Part shown: in pieces, positions 1-9,486 of the stretch | Position numbering within the stretch: position 1 is the first letter of the stretch | How the letters are laid out: every line of letters begins with the position of its first letter | NCBI RefSeq assembly: GCF_945836005.1 | Contig: NZ_OX241534.1 | Span: 310,001 to 374,000 of the forward strand | Reading direction: 5' to 3' | From: Candidatus Nitrosacidococcus sp. I8 | Lineage (GTDB): Bacteria; Pseudomonadota; Gammaproteobacteria; Nitrosococcales; Nitrosococcaceae | DNA: 64,000 bases | Program-made: the position numbers and the translations under genes | The notes under the pieces: model-generated | Databases searched by the model: none | What the model saw: the letters and a program-made list of their open reading frames with translations, nothing else | What the model was told of the DNA's origin: nothing

Positions 1-1
1 A

Positions 2-637
2 GAGCGCACAAAGTCAAAAGCAGAAATTTTTACCCCAACCCGGATCATAAAAAAACAAAATGACATCATTGAACAAAATTACCTTAATGATGATTTAGAA
101 ACTTATATCAAACGTACTTGGTTAGAAACTGCCTGTGGTGAAGCACCTTATATGGCAACACGCTACGATATGGAAACAGGGGAAATCATATCTCTTACAG
201 ATCGTGTTGGTTTTATGGATCGAAAATTACAGCGTATTAATGCTGAAGTTAATGATAAGACTCAATGGCAACAATGGGTTGAAAAAGCTTATAAAGCAAG
301 CTATGGCTTTGAATGGAACGGTGATTCTCTTTTATTAGCACGAGAAAACTTACTCTACACCTATCATGATTATTATTTTGCTAAATGGCATGAAGAGCCA
401 ATCTACGATTTATATAAAAATATCGCGGAAATTATTAGCTATAACGTATTTCAGATGGATGGATTAAAGTACATTATCCCTCTTTCAGAAAAACGAGAAA
501 AAATCACTCAGCAACAAATGAGTTTCTTCAATGACGAAGAATTAAAAGAACAATGGATCATAAAATCAGGGGAGAGAGTAAAAATTAAGAACTGGAACAC
601 AGGGAAAATGGAGTTTTTCGATCACAATATGAAATAA
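2..637 (+). CDS. DNA methyltransferase-like subunit of a restriction-modification locus (5' end outside window)
   Basis: Open from the window edge, so the N-terminus is missing; 211 residues are visible. Near the start is an IFTP motif (residues 9-12), which in N6-adenine methyltransferases lies just before the SAM-binding core. TACGEAPY (43-50) sits where motif I (DPACGSG type) is expected, and a GDSLLLAREN segment (107-116) resembles motif III. Where NPPY should follow there is YNVFQMDG (147-154), so the catalytic motif is altered. This pattern belongs to a family often annotated as restriction endonuclease subunit M. It ends 10 bases before the helicase gene and is probably in the same operon. 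Membership of the family is fairly sure; whether it methylates on its own is doubtful. Confidence 0.75.
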   Translation, partial: ERTKSKAEIFTPTRIIKKQNDIIEQNYLNDDLETYIKRTWLETACGEAPYMATRYDMETGEIISLTDRVGFMDRKLQRINAEVNDKTQWQQWVEKAYKASYGFEWNGDSLLLARENLLYTYHDYYFAKWHEEPIYDLYKNIAEIISYNVFQMDGLKYIIPLSEKREKITQQQMSFFNDEELKEQWIIKSGERVKIKNWNTGKMEFFDHNMK

Positions 638-647
638 CAAAATAACT

Positions 648-3600
648 ATGAATGATAACACCACAATTAAAACCACAAAGTTAGTTCATCCACAAATTTA
701 TGCCTACACCTTACCCTCTATCTCAGGTAAAAACGGCTGGATCAAAATAGGCTACATCGAGCGTCAAAATGTTGATGAACGGATTAAAGAGCAAACTAAA
801 ACTGCTGCCATTGATTTGAAATATCATAAATTATGGTCAGAACCAGCACAATTTAAATCAGGCGACTGGTTTAAAGATAAGCAATTTCACACTTATTTAC
901 GTAACTGCAAACAAATTAAGCAGTGTCCAAAAACTGAGTGGTTTTTCTATAACGGTACGCCTGAAAAATCTCTTGCTGATTTTAATGACTTCAAGAATCA
1001 GAATCTTACACAAATCAAAGAAAAACTAACCTACCAGTTACGCCCAGAGCAGGAAGAGGCAGTTGAGCAAACATTAAAATATGCTAAAAACCATCCTCAG
1101 GGTGAATTTTTATGGAATGCTAAACCTCGATTTGGTAAGACGCTCACTACTTATGATTTTGCACGCCAATTAGATGCAACCAAAGTCTTGATTGTCACCA
1201 ATCGTCCAGCTATTGCAAATGCTTGGTTTGATGATTTTGAAAAATTCATTGGATGGCAAACAGATTTTGCGTTTGTATCTACCAACGATTCATTGAAAGA
1301 TCGTCCTGTAATGACTCGTGATAAATTTCTTGATCAGCATGCCAATGGTAAAAAGCGTATCCTTGCTTTTATCTCATTGCAGGATTTAAAAGGCGCAATT
1401 TCCTTTGGTGGTATCCACGATAAATTATCATGGGTAAAAGAGATGGAATGGGATTTACTGGTGGTAGATGAACCCCATGAAGGGGTGGATACCTTTAAGA
1501 CAGAAATAGCGTTTGATAATATCAAGCGGAATTTCACCTTGCATTTATCTGGCACCCCATTTAAAGCTGTTGCTTCTGGCAAATTTGATCAAGATGCAAT
1601 TTACAACTGGAGTTATGCAGACGAACAAAACGCTAAAGCAAAATGGAATAGCTTAGAAGAAGATAATCCCTACCAGCGATTACCTCGCCTTAATTTGTTT
1701 TCCTATCAAATGAGTCAAATGATTACCGATGAGGTGAATAAAGGAGTAGGTATTAATGGGAAAAATATCGATTTTGCCTTTGATCTCAATGAATTTTTTG
1801 ACACTGATGAGAAAGGTAAATTTATCCATGAAACTGAAGTAAAAAAATGGTTAGATACCCTTTCTAAAAATGAAAAATACCCCTTTTCAACCAAGGCATT
1901 ACGAGATGAATTAAAGCACACTTTTTGGCTTTTGAATTGGGTTGCCAGTGCCAAAGCGTTACAAACATTATTACAAAACCATCCAGTATTTGAAAATTAT
2001 GAAATTATACTGGCAGCTGGTGATGGGCGTGGTCATGATGATGATAATCAACCTTCTCTTGACCGAGTTCGTGATGCAATCAAAAAGAAGGAAAAAACCA
2101 TTACCCTATCTGTTGGGCAACTCACCACAGGGGTTACCGTGCCTGAATGGACAGGGGTGTTGATGTTATCCAACATGAAATCCCCCAGTCTTTATATGCA
2201 AGCAGCATTTCGAGCACAAAACCCATGGAGTTATTCGACCGATGGGCAAAGGCATCAAAAAGAAAATGCCTATGTATTTGATTTTGCTCCTGAGCGAACT
2301 TTAATGATTTATGATGAGTTTGCCAATAACTTATCTGGTAAAACTACCAATGGTGGCGGCACCACAGATGATCGTAAAGATAATATTAAACAGCTGTTAA
2401 ATTTCTTCCCAGTGATTGCCGAAGATCAGCAAGGGGAGATGATCGAACTGGATGTGAGTCAAATTTTAACTATTCCCAAGACCATCAAAGCCCAAGAAGT
2501 GGTTCGCCGTGGTTTTATGTCTAATCTGCTCTTTCAAAATATCTCAGGGATTTTTGCCTCATCGGAAGTAAAAGAAATTTTAGAACAGCTTAATCCTGTC
2601 GAAATCGGTAAAACTGTACCTCGCCAAATCGATGAACCCATTGATACCCAAGGTGTTCAAGTAGATAAAGATGGTAAAGCTATAGTTGATCAGGAGATTG
2701 TTATTGCAAAAACTGATGCTCGTTTTGGTGAGAAAGTTTATGGAGATATTCAATCTACTGTTGTACAAGCAATGGATAGTAGTACTGAAAATAATCTATT
2801 AAAAGTGATTGAAGATACTTTTAAAAATTACACCCAAGAAATAATTAAGGATTTAGCAAAAGAACAGGGGTTAACTGCAAAAATTGCTGAACAAGTGGTA
2901 CAGCAATCTGCCAATACGATTGCCCGAGAAGTTACAGTGGTGCAAGAGCAGACCAAAATTAAACATAAAGAAGCCAAAGTTAAGTATCAAAAGATTGTTG
3001 CCGAATCACAGCACGATGCAACAAAAATAGCAGAAGCCAAAGCGGATTATGAAGCTAAACAACAGCAGCTTGAAGCAGAATTTAAAAAACAAGTAACCAC
3101 AATTGTTGAAACAAAAACTCCAGAATTAGCACAACAATTCACACAATCCATATTACAAAAAGCTGAAGAAAAAAAGAAAAATCATGTTGAAGATAATGTG
3201 CGTGCCCGACTCCGAGGTTTTGCCCGTACTATTCCCTCTTTTTTAATGGCTTATGGAACACCTACCACTACGCTTGCCAATTTTGATCAAACGATTAAAG
3301 ATGCGGTATTTAAAGAAGTAACTGGGATTACTTTAGATCGATTTAGAATCTTACGAGATATTTATCATTTTTTTGATGAAGCGGTTTTTGATCAGTCGGT
3401 GCAAACATTTTTAAACAAACGGGCAGAACTTGCCAATTATTTTGATGAAAGCCAAACTGAGGATATTTTTGACTACATTCCCTCCCAGAAAACTAATCAA
3501 ATTTTTACTCCAAAAAAAGTGGTGAAAATGATGATAGATAAACTGGAAGAAGAAGATCCAGAAGTGTTTAAAAACCCAGAGAAAACCTTTGCTGATTTGT

Positions 3601-3902
3601 ATGTGAAATCTGGCTTATATCTCACCGAGATTGTAAAACGACTCTATGTGGGTTTAGAAAAACAAATACCAGATTCGGATGCACGGTTAAAGCATATTTT
3701 AGAAAATCAAATTTATGGCTTTGCTCCTAGCGAGATTATTTATAACATTGCTCGGAATTTTATCTTTGGTTTTGATGAAAAAGCAAAAAATATCAATGAT
3801 TCTCATGTGGTTTGTTTGGATACCACTCCTTATGCTAAAGATTCCAAAGGGCAGGGTAATTTTGAAGCTAAATGCGATGAATTATTTGGAGGGTATAAGT
3901 GA
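648..3902 (+). CDS. GIY-YIG (T5orf172-like) nuclease - DEAD/DEAH helicase - methyltransferase N-terminal fusion protein
   Basis: A 1084-residue protein. Residues 18-101 look like a T5orf172/GIY-YIG nuclease, with YAY near 18-20, KIGY at 33-36, ERIKEQ at 44-49 and TEWF at 96-99. A superfamily 2 helicase follows: LRPEQ about 131, Walker A AKPRFGKT at 158-165, DEPH near 273 and SGTPFKA near 302. The QLTTGV and FRAQNP segments near 490-530 stand for motifs V and VI. Residues of about 740-850 are rich in K, E, Q and A and look like coiled coil. The C-terminus repeats the IFTPKK signature and has DLYVKSG in place of methyltransferase motif I near residue 981, but it stops before NPPY, which is encoded by the next gene. 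Likely the cleavage and translocation subunit of a restriction system. Domain order is clear; biochemical activity is inferred. Confidence 0.8.
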   Translation: MNDNTTIKTTKLVHPQIYAYTLPSISGKNGWIKIGYIERQNVDERIKEQTKTAAIDLKYHKLWSEPAQFKSGDWFKDKQFHTYLRNCKQIKQCPKTEWFFYNGTPEKSLADFNDFKNQNLTQIKEKLTYQLRPEQEEAVEQTLKYAKNHPQGEFLWNAKPRFGKTLTTYDFARQLDATKVLIVTNRPAIANAWFDDFEKFIGWQTDFAFVSTNDSLKDRPVMTRDKFLDQHANGKKRILAFISLQDLKGAISFGGIHDKLSWVKEMEWDLLVVDEPHEGVDTFKTEIAFDNIKRNFTLHLSGTPFKAVASGKFDQDAIYNWSYADEQNAKAKWNSLEEDNPYQRLPRLNLFSYQMSQMITDEVNKGVGINGKNIDFAFDLNEFFDTDEKGKFIHETEVKKWLDTLSKNEKYPFSTKALRDELKHTFWLLNWVASAKALQTLLQNHPVFENYEIILAAGDGRGHDDDNQPSLDRVRDAIKKKEKTITLSVGQLTTGVTVPEWTGVLMLSNMKSPSLYMQAAFRAQNPWSYSTDGQRHQKENAYVFDFAPERTLMIYDEFANNLSGKTTNGGGTTDDRKDNIKQLLNFFPVIAEDQQGEMIELDVSQILTIPKTIKAQEVVRRGFMSNLLFQNISGIFASSEVKEILEQLNPVEIGKTVPRQIDEPIDTQGVQVDKDGKAIVDQEIVIAKTDARFGEKVYGDIQSTVVQAMDSSTENNLLKVIEDTFKNYTQEIIKDLAKEQGLTAKIAEQVVQQSANTIAREVTVVQEQTKIKHKEAKVKYQKIVAESQHDATKIAEAKADYEAKQQQLEAEFKKQVTTIVETKTPELAQQFTQSILQKAEEKKKNHVEDNVRARLRGFARTIPSFLMAYGTPTTTLANFDQTIKDAVFKEVTGITLDRFRILRDIYHFFDEAVFDQSVQTFLNKRAELANYFDESQTEDIFDYIPSQKTNQIFTPKKVVKMMIDKLEEEDPEVFKNPEKTFADLYVKSGLYLTEIVKRLYVGLEKQIPDSDARLKHILENQIYGFAPSEIIYNIARNFIFGFDEKAKNINDSHVVCLDTTPYAKDSKGQGNFEAKCDELFGGYK

Positions 3903-4921
3903 TGAAATTTGATGTAGTGGTAGGTAATCCACCGTATCAGGAAAATGCGAAAGGTGAAAGTACAAAAGATATGCCTATTTACAATTATTTTTATGAATTA
4001 GCTGAAAAGATAGGTACCAAATACTGCTTAATTTCCCCAGCTCGTTTTTTATTCAATGCGGGGAGTACAGATAAAAACTGGAATCAAAAAATGCTGACCG
4101 ATCCGCATATTAAGGTTACTTACTACGAGCAAAATTCAGCTAAAGTTTTCCCTAATACAGATATTAAAGGTGGTATAGCTATTTTGTACCGTGATGCCAA
4201 TAAGGAATTTGGAAAAATTGGAGTATTTACAAGCTTTGAAGAACTGCAAAGTATTCTGCACAAAGTTGAAAATAAAACAGATTTTAAATCTCTTGAGAAC
4301 ATAATTACAGGTCGTGGGATTTATAGGCTAACCGAATTAGTCCATCAAGAATACCCTGAAATTGAAGGGCTACAATCAAAAGGGCATAAAAATGATGTCG
4401 GCTCAGGGGCTTTCAAAATTTTGAATAATATTATTTTTTTTGATAATAAGCCTAATGACGGTCATGAGTATGTCAAAGTTCTAGGTTTAGAAAAGATGCA
4501 ACGTGTCTATAAATTTATTAGAAAAGATTTTCTTAATAATCCATTTGGATTTGAAAAGTTTAAAGTAATTTTACCCAAAGCTAATGGTTCAGGAGCTATT
4601 GGTGAGGTGCTGAGCACCCCCCTAATCGGGGTTACTGAAACCTTTATTTCTATTGGTGCTTTTGATAACGAGTTAGAGGCACAAAATGCCCTTAAATATG
4701 TTAAATCTAAATTTGCTCGCACCATGCTTGGCATTTTAAAGATTACCCAAGATAATCCTAAGGACAAATGGAAATATGTCCCTCTCCAAGATTTTACCCC
4801 AAATTCTGATATTGATTGGAACAAATCTATTGCTGAAATTGATCAACAGCTTTATCAAAAATATGGTTTAGATCAAAATGAAATAGATTTTATTGAGTCT
4901 AAAGTCAAAATGATGGATTAA
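3902..4921 (+). CDS. Eco57I-type N6-adenine DNA methyltransferase catalytic/specificity subunit (NPPY)
   Basis: A 339-residue protein that opens almost directly with the catalytic motif IV NPPY (FDVVVGNPPYQ, residues 3-13). The SAM-binding motif I is not in this protein but at the end of the upstream one. The start ATG overlaps the upstream stop as TGATG; a GTG one codon earlier would give a 4-base overlap. The middle has SPARFLF and FPNTDIKGG segments typical of Eco57I-like methyltransferases. The C-terminal half (about 130-300) probably contains the target-recognition domain. Translational coupling and the split of motifs suggest that this subunit works as a complex with the helicase protein. 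A recent frameshift in an ancestral fusion gene cannot be excluded from sequence alone. Confidence 0.78.
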   Translation: MKFDVVVGNPPYQENAKGESTKDMPIYNYFYELAEKIGTKYCLISPARFLFNAGSTDKNWNQKMLTDPHIKVTYYEQNSAKVFPNTDIKGGIAILYRDANKEFGKIGVFTSFEELQSILHKVENKTDFKSLENIITGRGIYRLTELVHQEYPEIEGLQSKGHKNDVGSGAFKILNNIIFFDNKPNDGHEYVKVLGLEKMQRVYKFIRKDFLNNPFGFEKFKVILPKANGSGAIGEVLSTPLIGVTETFISIGAFDNELEAQNALKYVKSKFARTMLGILKITQDNPKDKWKYVPLQDFTPNSDIDWNKSIAEIDQQLYQKYGLDQNEIDFIESKVKMMD

Positions 4922-4953
4922 AAACTATTATTTAAATTAGGTAGTAAATCTCA

Positions 4954-5430
4954 ATGAATATTTATGATTATGAAGTGACCACCATTGATGGGCAGAGCAA
5001 ATCCCTTAATGAATATCAAGGCAAGGTATTATTGATTGTAAACACAGCAAGTAAATGTGGGTTTACCCCTCAATATAAAGGTTTAGAGGCACTTTATCAG
5101 CAATATAAAGATCAAGGATTAGAAATTCTTGGGTTTCCTTGTAATCAGTTTGGCAGTCAAGAACCGGGCAGTGAAGCTGAAATTCAATCGTTTTGTTCTA
5201 CTACCTATGACGTGAGTTTTCCACTTTTCTCAAAAATTGAAGTCAATGGAGGCAATACCCATCCTTTGTATCAATATTTGAAAAGCCAGCAGTCGGGTAT
5301 TTTAGGATCTAAAGGGATTAAATGGAATTTTACTAAATTTTTGGTAGATCGTACTGGAAAAGTGGTAGAACGGTATGCACCCATTAATACCCCTGAATCT
5401 TTAAAGAAGGATATTGAAAAATTACTTTAA
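4954..5430 (+). CDS. gpx: Glutathione peroxidase family protein (Cys type)
   Basis: A 158-residue thiol peroxidase of the GPx/BtuE family that reduces peroxides, in bacteria usually with thioredoxin. The peroxidatic cysteine is C35 in the NTASKCGFT motif, the FPCNQFG motif lies at 61-67 with C63, and C81 is placed like the resolving cysteine of Cys-GPx enzymes. The WNF motif (KWNFTKF) supplies the active-site Trp and Asn. There is no signal peptide, so it should be cytoplasmic. Full family length. It lies 32 bases after the restriction locus and before clpB, so it may be a stress-related neighbour, but no shared promoter is visible. Confidence 0.93.
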   Translation: MNIYDYEVTTIDGQSKSLNEYQGKVLLIVNTASKCGFTPQYKGLEALYQQYKDQGLEILGFPCNQFGSQEPGSEAEIQSFCSTTYDVSFPLFSKIEVNGGNTHPLYQYLKSQQSGILGSKGIKWNFTKFLVDRTGKVVERYAPINTPESLKKDIEKLL

Positions 5431-5507
5431 TTTTATTTACCTTCTTAGTATTTTGAATTTATTTAAAAAATATTTAATAAAATTAGGAATTATTATTATT
5501 TTTTAGT

Positions 5508-5537
5508 CTTTAAATTCATCTACTAAACCCCCATATT
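5508..5537 (+). promoter_or_regulatory. Candidate sigma-32 (RpoH) heat-shock promoter of clpB
   Basis: A -35-like CTTTAAA (5508-5514) and a -10 CCCCATAT (5529-5536) are separated by 14 bases. This closely matches the RpoH pattern CTTGAAA - 13-17 bases - CCCCATNT, with the -10 box perfect. It lies 36 bases upstream of the clpB start, a gene classically under RpoH control. The match is visible in sequence; activity is inferred. Confidence 0.75.
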
Positions 5538-5572
5538 AATAGAAAGTAAAATTTTTGGGAGGAGCACAGATT

Positions 5573-8146
5573 ATGCGTCAAGATAAATTCACTTCTAAAT
5601 TTCAGGAAGCACTGGGAGATGCCCAGAGTCTTGCTTTAAAACATGACCATCAGTATTTAGAGCCTCTGCATGTAATGATTTCCTTATTAGAACAGCAGGG
5701 AGGTACTGCCTCCCCATTGCTAATGCAGGCAGGGGTTAATGTAAGTAATTTTCATACCCAGCTCAATAATGCTTTACAGAAAATTCCTCAAGTACATGGT
5801 ACTCCGGGAGAAATTCATGTTTCTCAAGATTTAGCCAGATTGCTGAATGTGACCGACAAACTAGCCCAGCAACGACAAGATCAGTACATTTCTAGTGAAT
5901 TATTTATTCTTGCAGTAGCAGAAGATAAGGGACAACTTGGAGAGTTATTGCGTAAAAATAATGGCAGTAAAAAAGCCATTGAAGGGGCAATTGATTCGAT
6001 TCGAGGCGGGCAAAAAGTCAACGATCCGGGTGCAGAAGAGCAGCGCCAAGCCTTAGAAAAATATACTATCGATCTGACCGCTCGTGCTGAGCAAGGGAAA
6101 ATTGATCCGGTAATTGGGCGAGATGATGAAATTCGCCGTACTATTCAAGTACTACAGAGGCGAACTAAAAATAATCCAGTGCTGATTGGTGAACCCGGGG
6201 TTGGAAAAACAGCGATTGTAGAAGGTCTTGCACAACGAATTATTAATGGAGAAGTGCCTGAGGGGCTTAAAAATAGGCGGCTGCTCTCTTTGGATATGGG
6301 GGCACTCATTGCAGGGGCAAAATTCCGAGGAGAATTTGAAGAGCGGTTAAAAGCCGTGCTGAAAGATGTGAGCAAAGCAGAGGGCACAATTATTTTATTT
6401 ATTGATGAACTTCATACCATGGTTGGGGCTGGTAAAGCAGAGGGCTCCATGGATGCAGGTAATATGCTCAAACCTGCCTTAGCTCGTGGAGAATTACACT
6501 GTATTGGGGCTACCACTTTAGATGAATATCGCCAATATATTGAAAAAGATGCTGCCCTTGAGCGGAGATTCCAACGGGTACTAGTTGATGAACCGAGTGT
6601 AGAGGATACCATTGCTATTTTAAGAGGATTAAATGAGCGTTATGAAGTCCACCATGGGGTTGAAATTATAGATCCGGCGATTGTTGCAGCAGCTACTTTA
6701 TCTCATCGGTATATTTCCGATCGAAAGCTACCAGATAAAGCTATTGATTTGATTGATGAGGCAGCCAGTCGGATTCGGATGGAAATCGATTCTAAGCCAG
6801 AGCCTATGGATCGCTTAGAACGTCGGATTATTCAATTAAAAATTGAGCGAGAAGCCTTAAAAAAGGAAACCGATGAGGCTTCTAAAAAACGGTTAGAAGC
6901 GTTGAAAACTGATTTAAGCGGATTAGAGAAAGAATATGCAGATTTAGAAGAAGTCTGGAAAGCAGAAAAAGCTACCCTTACTGGTGCACAAGGGATTAAG
7001 GAAAAATTAGAACAAGCTCGTTTAGATCTTGAAACTGCCCATCGAGCTGGGGATTTAGCTCGAATGTCAGAATTACAGTATGGGCTGATTCCAGAGTTAC
7101 AAAAACAGCTTAGCACAGCTACTGCTGTAGAGCATCATGATTTTAAACTATTACGAAATAAAGTGACAGATGAGGAAATTGCAGAAGTAGTTTCTAAGTG
7201 GACGGGGATTCCTGTCTCTAAAATGTTGGAGGGGGAACGGGACAAGCTGTTAAAAATGGAGGAAGCATTACAGCAACGAGTTATCGGACAGAAAGAAGCA
7301 GTTGAGACGGTAAGTAATGCGATTCGCCGATCCCGTGCTGGATTATCCAATCCTAACCGTCCTAATGGATCATTTTTATTTTTAGGTCCTACTGGAGTAG
7401 GAAAAACGGAACTATGTAAAGCTTTATCTGAATTTTTATTTGATACTGAAGAAGCTATGGTTCGGGTAGATATGTCCGAATTTATGGAAAAGCATTCAGT
7501 GGCTCGACTCATTGGTGCTCCTCCCGGTTACGTAGGGTTTGAAGAAGGTGGTTATCTTACAGAAGCTGTACGGCGTAAACCTTATTCTGTAGTTTTATTA
7601 GATGAGGTAGAAAAAGCTCATCCAGATGTATTTAATATTTTGTTGCAAGTATTGGATGATGGCAGGTTAACCGATAGCCATGGTCGCACGGTAGATTTTC
7701 GCAATACCATTGTGATAATGACTTCTAACTTGGGATCTCAAGTGATTCAAGAGATGATAGGGGAAGAAAATTATCCACAAATGAAAAAGGCAGTAATGGA
7801 AATTGTAGGTCAGCATTTCCGCCCTGAATTTATTAATCGGATTGATGATGTGGTAGTATTTCATCCACTGCAACAGAATCAACTGCTAGCAATTACTAAA
7901 ATTCAAATTGCTTACTTACAACAACGCTTGGCAGAGCAGGATATGCAGCTATCGCTTCCAGATAACGTGTTGACTAAAATTTCTGAAATTGGCTTTGATC
8001 CAGTTTACGGAGCAAGACCTTTAAAAAGAGCTATTCAGCAAGAACTTGAAAACCCCCTTGCTCAAGAAATTCTTTCTGGAAAAATTAAGGCTGGTGATAC
8101 GATTAAGGTAACCATCGAAGGCGATCATTTTCGTTTTAGTAGCTAA
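5573..8146 (+). CDS. clpB: ClpB disaggregase (Hsp100 AAA+ ATPase)
   Basis: An 857-residue protein-disaggregating chaperone that works with DnaK to rescue aggregated proteins after heat stress. An N-terminal Clp_N repeat domain (about 1-145) is followed by AAA+ module 1 with Walker A GEPGVGKT and an FIDELH Walker B. The coiled-coil M domain rich in E, K and L (about 400-520) marks ClpB rather than ClpA/ClpC. AAA+ module 2 has GPTGVGKT and [10 protein letters not shown], and the C-terminus has the YGARPLKR sensor 2 motif. The start is ATG 5573, preceded by a strong GGGAGGAG ribosome-binding site; the in-frame TTG at 5555 overlaps that site and is unlikely. The upstream heat-shock promoter and downstream terminator make it a single-gene unit. 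Confidence 0.98.
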   Translation: MRQDKFTSKFQEALGDAQSLALKHDHQYLEPLHVMISLLEQQGGTASPLLMQAGVNVSNFHTQLNNALQKIPQVHGTPGEIHVSQDLARLLNVTDKLAQQRQDQYISSELFILAVAEDKGQLGELLRKNNGSKKAIEGAIDSIRGGQKVNDPGAEEQRQALEKYTIDLTARAEQGKIDPVIGRDDEIRRTIQVLQRRTKNNPVLIGEPGVGKTAIVEGLAQRIINGEVPEGLKNRRLLSLDMGALIAGAKFRGEFEERLKAVLKDVSKAEGTIILFIDELHTMVGAGKAEGSMDAGNMLKPALARGELHCIGATTLDEYRQYIEKDAALERRFQRVLVDEPSVEDTIAILRGLNERYEVHHGVEIIDPAIVAAATLSHRYISDRKLPDKAIDLIDEAASRIRMEIDSKPEPMDRLERRIIQLKIEREALKKETDEASKKRLEALKTDLSGLEKEYADLEEVWKAEKATLTGAQGIKEKLEQARLDLETAHRAGDLARMSELQYGLIPELQKQLSTATAVEHHDFKLLRNKVTDEEIAEVVSKWTGIPVSKMLEGERDKLLKMEEALQQRVIGQKEAVETVSNAIRRSRAGLSNPNRPNGSFLFLGPTGVGKTELCKALSEFLFDTEEAMVRVDMSEFMEKHSVARLIGAPPGYVGFEEGGYLTEAVRRKPYSVVLLDEVEKAHPDVFNILLQVLDDGRLTDSHGRTVDFRNTIVIMTSNLGSQVIQEMIGEENYPQMKKAVMEIVGQHFRPEFINRIDDVVVFHPLQQNQLLAITKIQIAYLQQRLAEQDMQLSLPDNVLTKISEIGFDPVYGARPLKRAIQQELENPLAQEILSGKIKAGDTIKVTIEGDHFRFSS

Positions 8147-8165
8147 ACGGAGTAATATTAAAAAT

Positions 8166-8212
8166 TGCTAAAGATCCTATAAAGGGATTGACGGATTTTT
8201 AGCATCATTTTT
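8166..8212 (+). terminator. Rho-independent terminator after clpB
   Basis: The arms TGCTAAAGATCC (8166-8177) and GGATTTTTAGCA (8193-8204) form a 12-base stem with one mismatch and a 15-base loop. A T-rich stretch follows. It lies 20 bases after the clpB stop and ends that unit. Confidence 0.75.
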
Positions 8213-8236
8213 TCTAAAACAGAATAATTTTCTATC

Positions 8237-8620
8237 ATGGATTCCTATCATCTTTTTAAACATATACACATTGCTTTTGTAGTCATTACTTTTATTTCTT
8301 TTACAATTCGTGCTTGGTGGATGTTATCTTCTCCAGAACTGCTCAAAAAGCTTTGGGTTAAAGTAATTCCTCCTATTATTGATACTATCTTACTTGCTAG
8401 TGCTATTCGTTTAACCTTTATTATCGATCAATACCCTTTTGTCAATAGTTGGCTTACCGCTAAAGTACTAGCCCTCATCGGCTATATCGTCTTTGGAGCT
8501 ATTGCCTTAACTCGAGGACGGACTAAATCACTAAGGATAATGGCGTTATTTATCTCTTATGCCCTATTTTTCTATATTGTAGCAGTAGCTCATAGTAAAC
8601 ATCCCATCCCATGGGGTTAA
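8237..8620 (+). CDS. SirB-family inner membrane protein
   Basis: A 127-residue hydrophobic protein with four probable membrane segments (about 8-26, 43-62, 70-92 and 99-121). It matches the SirB family (formerly invasion gene expression up-regulator SirB): histidines near the N-terminus (YHLFKHIHI), FTIRAWWML, and the closing HSKHPIPWG. The biochemical role of the family is not established despite the name. It ends directly against the convergent SDR gene. The call is to the family only. Confidence 0.85.
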   Translation: MDSYHLFKHIHIAFVVITFISFTIRAWWMLSSPELLKKLWVKVIPPIIDTILLASAIRLTFIIDQYPFVNSWLTAKVLALIGYIVFGAIALTRGRTKSLRIMALFISYALFFYIVAVAHSKHPIPWG

Positions 8621-9466
8621 TTACCTATTCTCTTTTTCAGCAGCCCAGCGAAGTAAACTATCCAGTGCTCGATGAGGGAGTATCCGTTTAAAAAAAGCAA
8701 ATGCGTAGGTAGGTACGGTAACATAGTAACGTACTTTAGGTTGAGGAGATTCTAGAGCATGAATCACTCTTTTTAATACTGCCTCTGGAGGAAGGGTAAA
8801 CGGTTGGGTAGGCCCTTCTTTTTGTAAGCGCTGTTTTATATGTTGGTAAGTTTGGTAGTGGGGGCTGGCTTTTGAATTAATATGCTCAAAATATTTTTGA
8901 ACTGCATTGTCTTTAAATTTACTGATTATAGGACCTGGTTCAATTAAAGAAACTTGAATACCGCTTCCATGTAATTCAAGGCGCAAAGTATCGGCAAGCC
9001 CTTCAAGAGCATATTTACTTGCATTATAAGCGCCTCGATAGGGCATACTAATAAATCCAAGGATGGAGCTATTATAAATAATCCTGCCTTCTTTTTGTTT
9101 ACGCATGGCAGGAATTAAATAATTAGTAAGCTCCTGGGTACCAAATACATTGGCTTCAAATTGTGCTTGTAATACTTCTCTTTTTAAATCTTCTACTGCA
9201 CCCGGCTGACCGTAAGCAGCATTATTGAATAGTCCATAGAGCTTTCCTTCAGTTTTTGAAAGTACTAGGTTGGCTGCTTCAATAATTGAAGCACTCTTTG
9301 CAAGATCTAAATATATAGCTTCTAATCCTTTATCAGCTAGGCTTTTAATATCTTGCTTTTTACGAGCTGTAGCAAATACCCGGTAACCTCTTGCTTTAAG
9401 TCCTAAAGCGGTACAATGACCAATTCCACTGGAACATCCTGTAATTAATACTGATTTAGTAGTCAT
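8621..9466 (-). CDS. Short-chain dehydrogenase/reductase (SDR), YbbO-like
   Basis: A 281-residue classical SDR with an N-terminal Rossmann motif TGCSSGIG for NAD(P), the NNAAYG motif, a catalytic Ser in YNSSILG, and the YNASK catalytic Tyr/Lys pair. The length and the C-terminal extension after the core resemble the YbbO/retinol-dehydrogenase-like group, which acts on aldehydes or ketones. The substrate cannot be read from sequence. The start follows an AT-rich gap of 20 bases after the upstream secreted-protein gene, so it may be the last gene of a pyrF-led minus-strand transcript. Confidence 0.92.
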   Translation of the reverse strand: MTTKSVLITGCSSGIGHCTALGLKARGYRVFATARKKQDIKSLADKGLEAIYLDLAKSASIIEAANLVLSKTEGKLYGLFNNAAYGQPGAVEDLKREVLQAQFEANVFGTQELTNYLIPAMRKQKEGRIIYNSSILGFISMPYRGAYNASKYALEGLADTLRLELHGSGIQVSLIEPGPIISKFKDNAVQKYFEHINSKASPHYQTYQHIKQRLQKEGPTQPFTLPPEAVLKRVIHALESPQPKVRYYVTVPTYAFAFFKRILPHRALDSLLRWAAEKENR

Positions 9467-9486
9467 CTTTAAATTTGTTTTGTTAT

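Noticed and set aside
3899-3902. Sequencing error as the sole explanation for the helicase/methyltransferase split
   Set aside because: A TGATG overlap is a normal coupled-gene junction, and the downstream gene has a proper start at it. It cannot be excluded, but the data do not require an error.
6145-7512. Several minus-strand open frames of 66-125 codons within clpB
   Set aside because: They lie opposite well-supported ClpB domains and look like shadows of its codon pattern.
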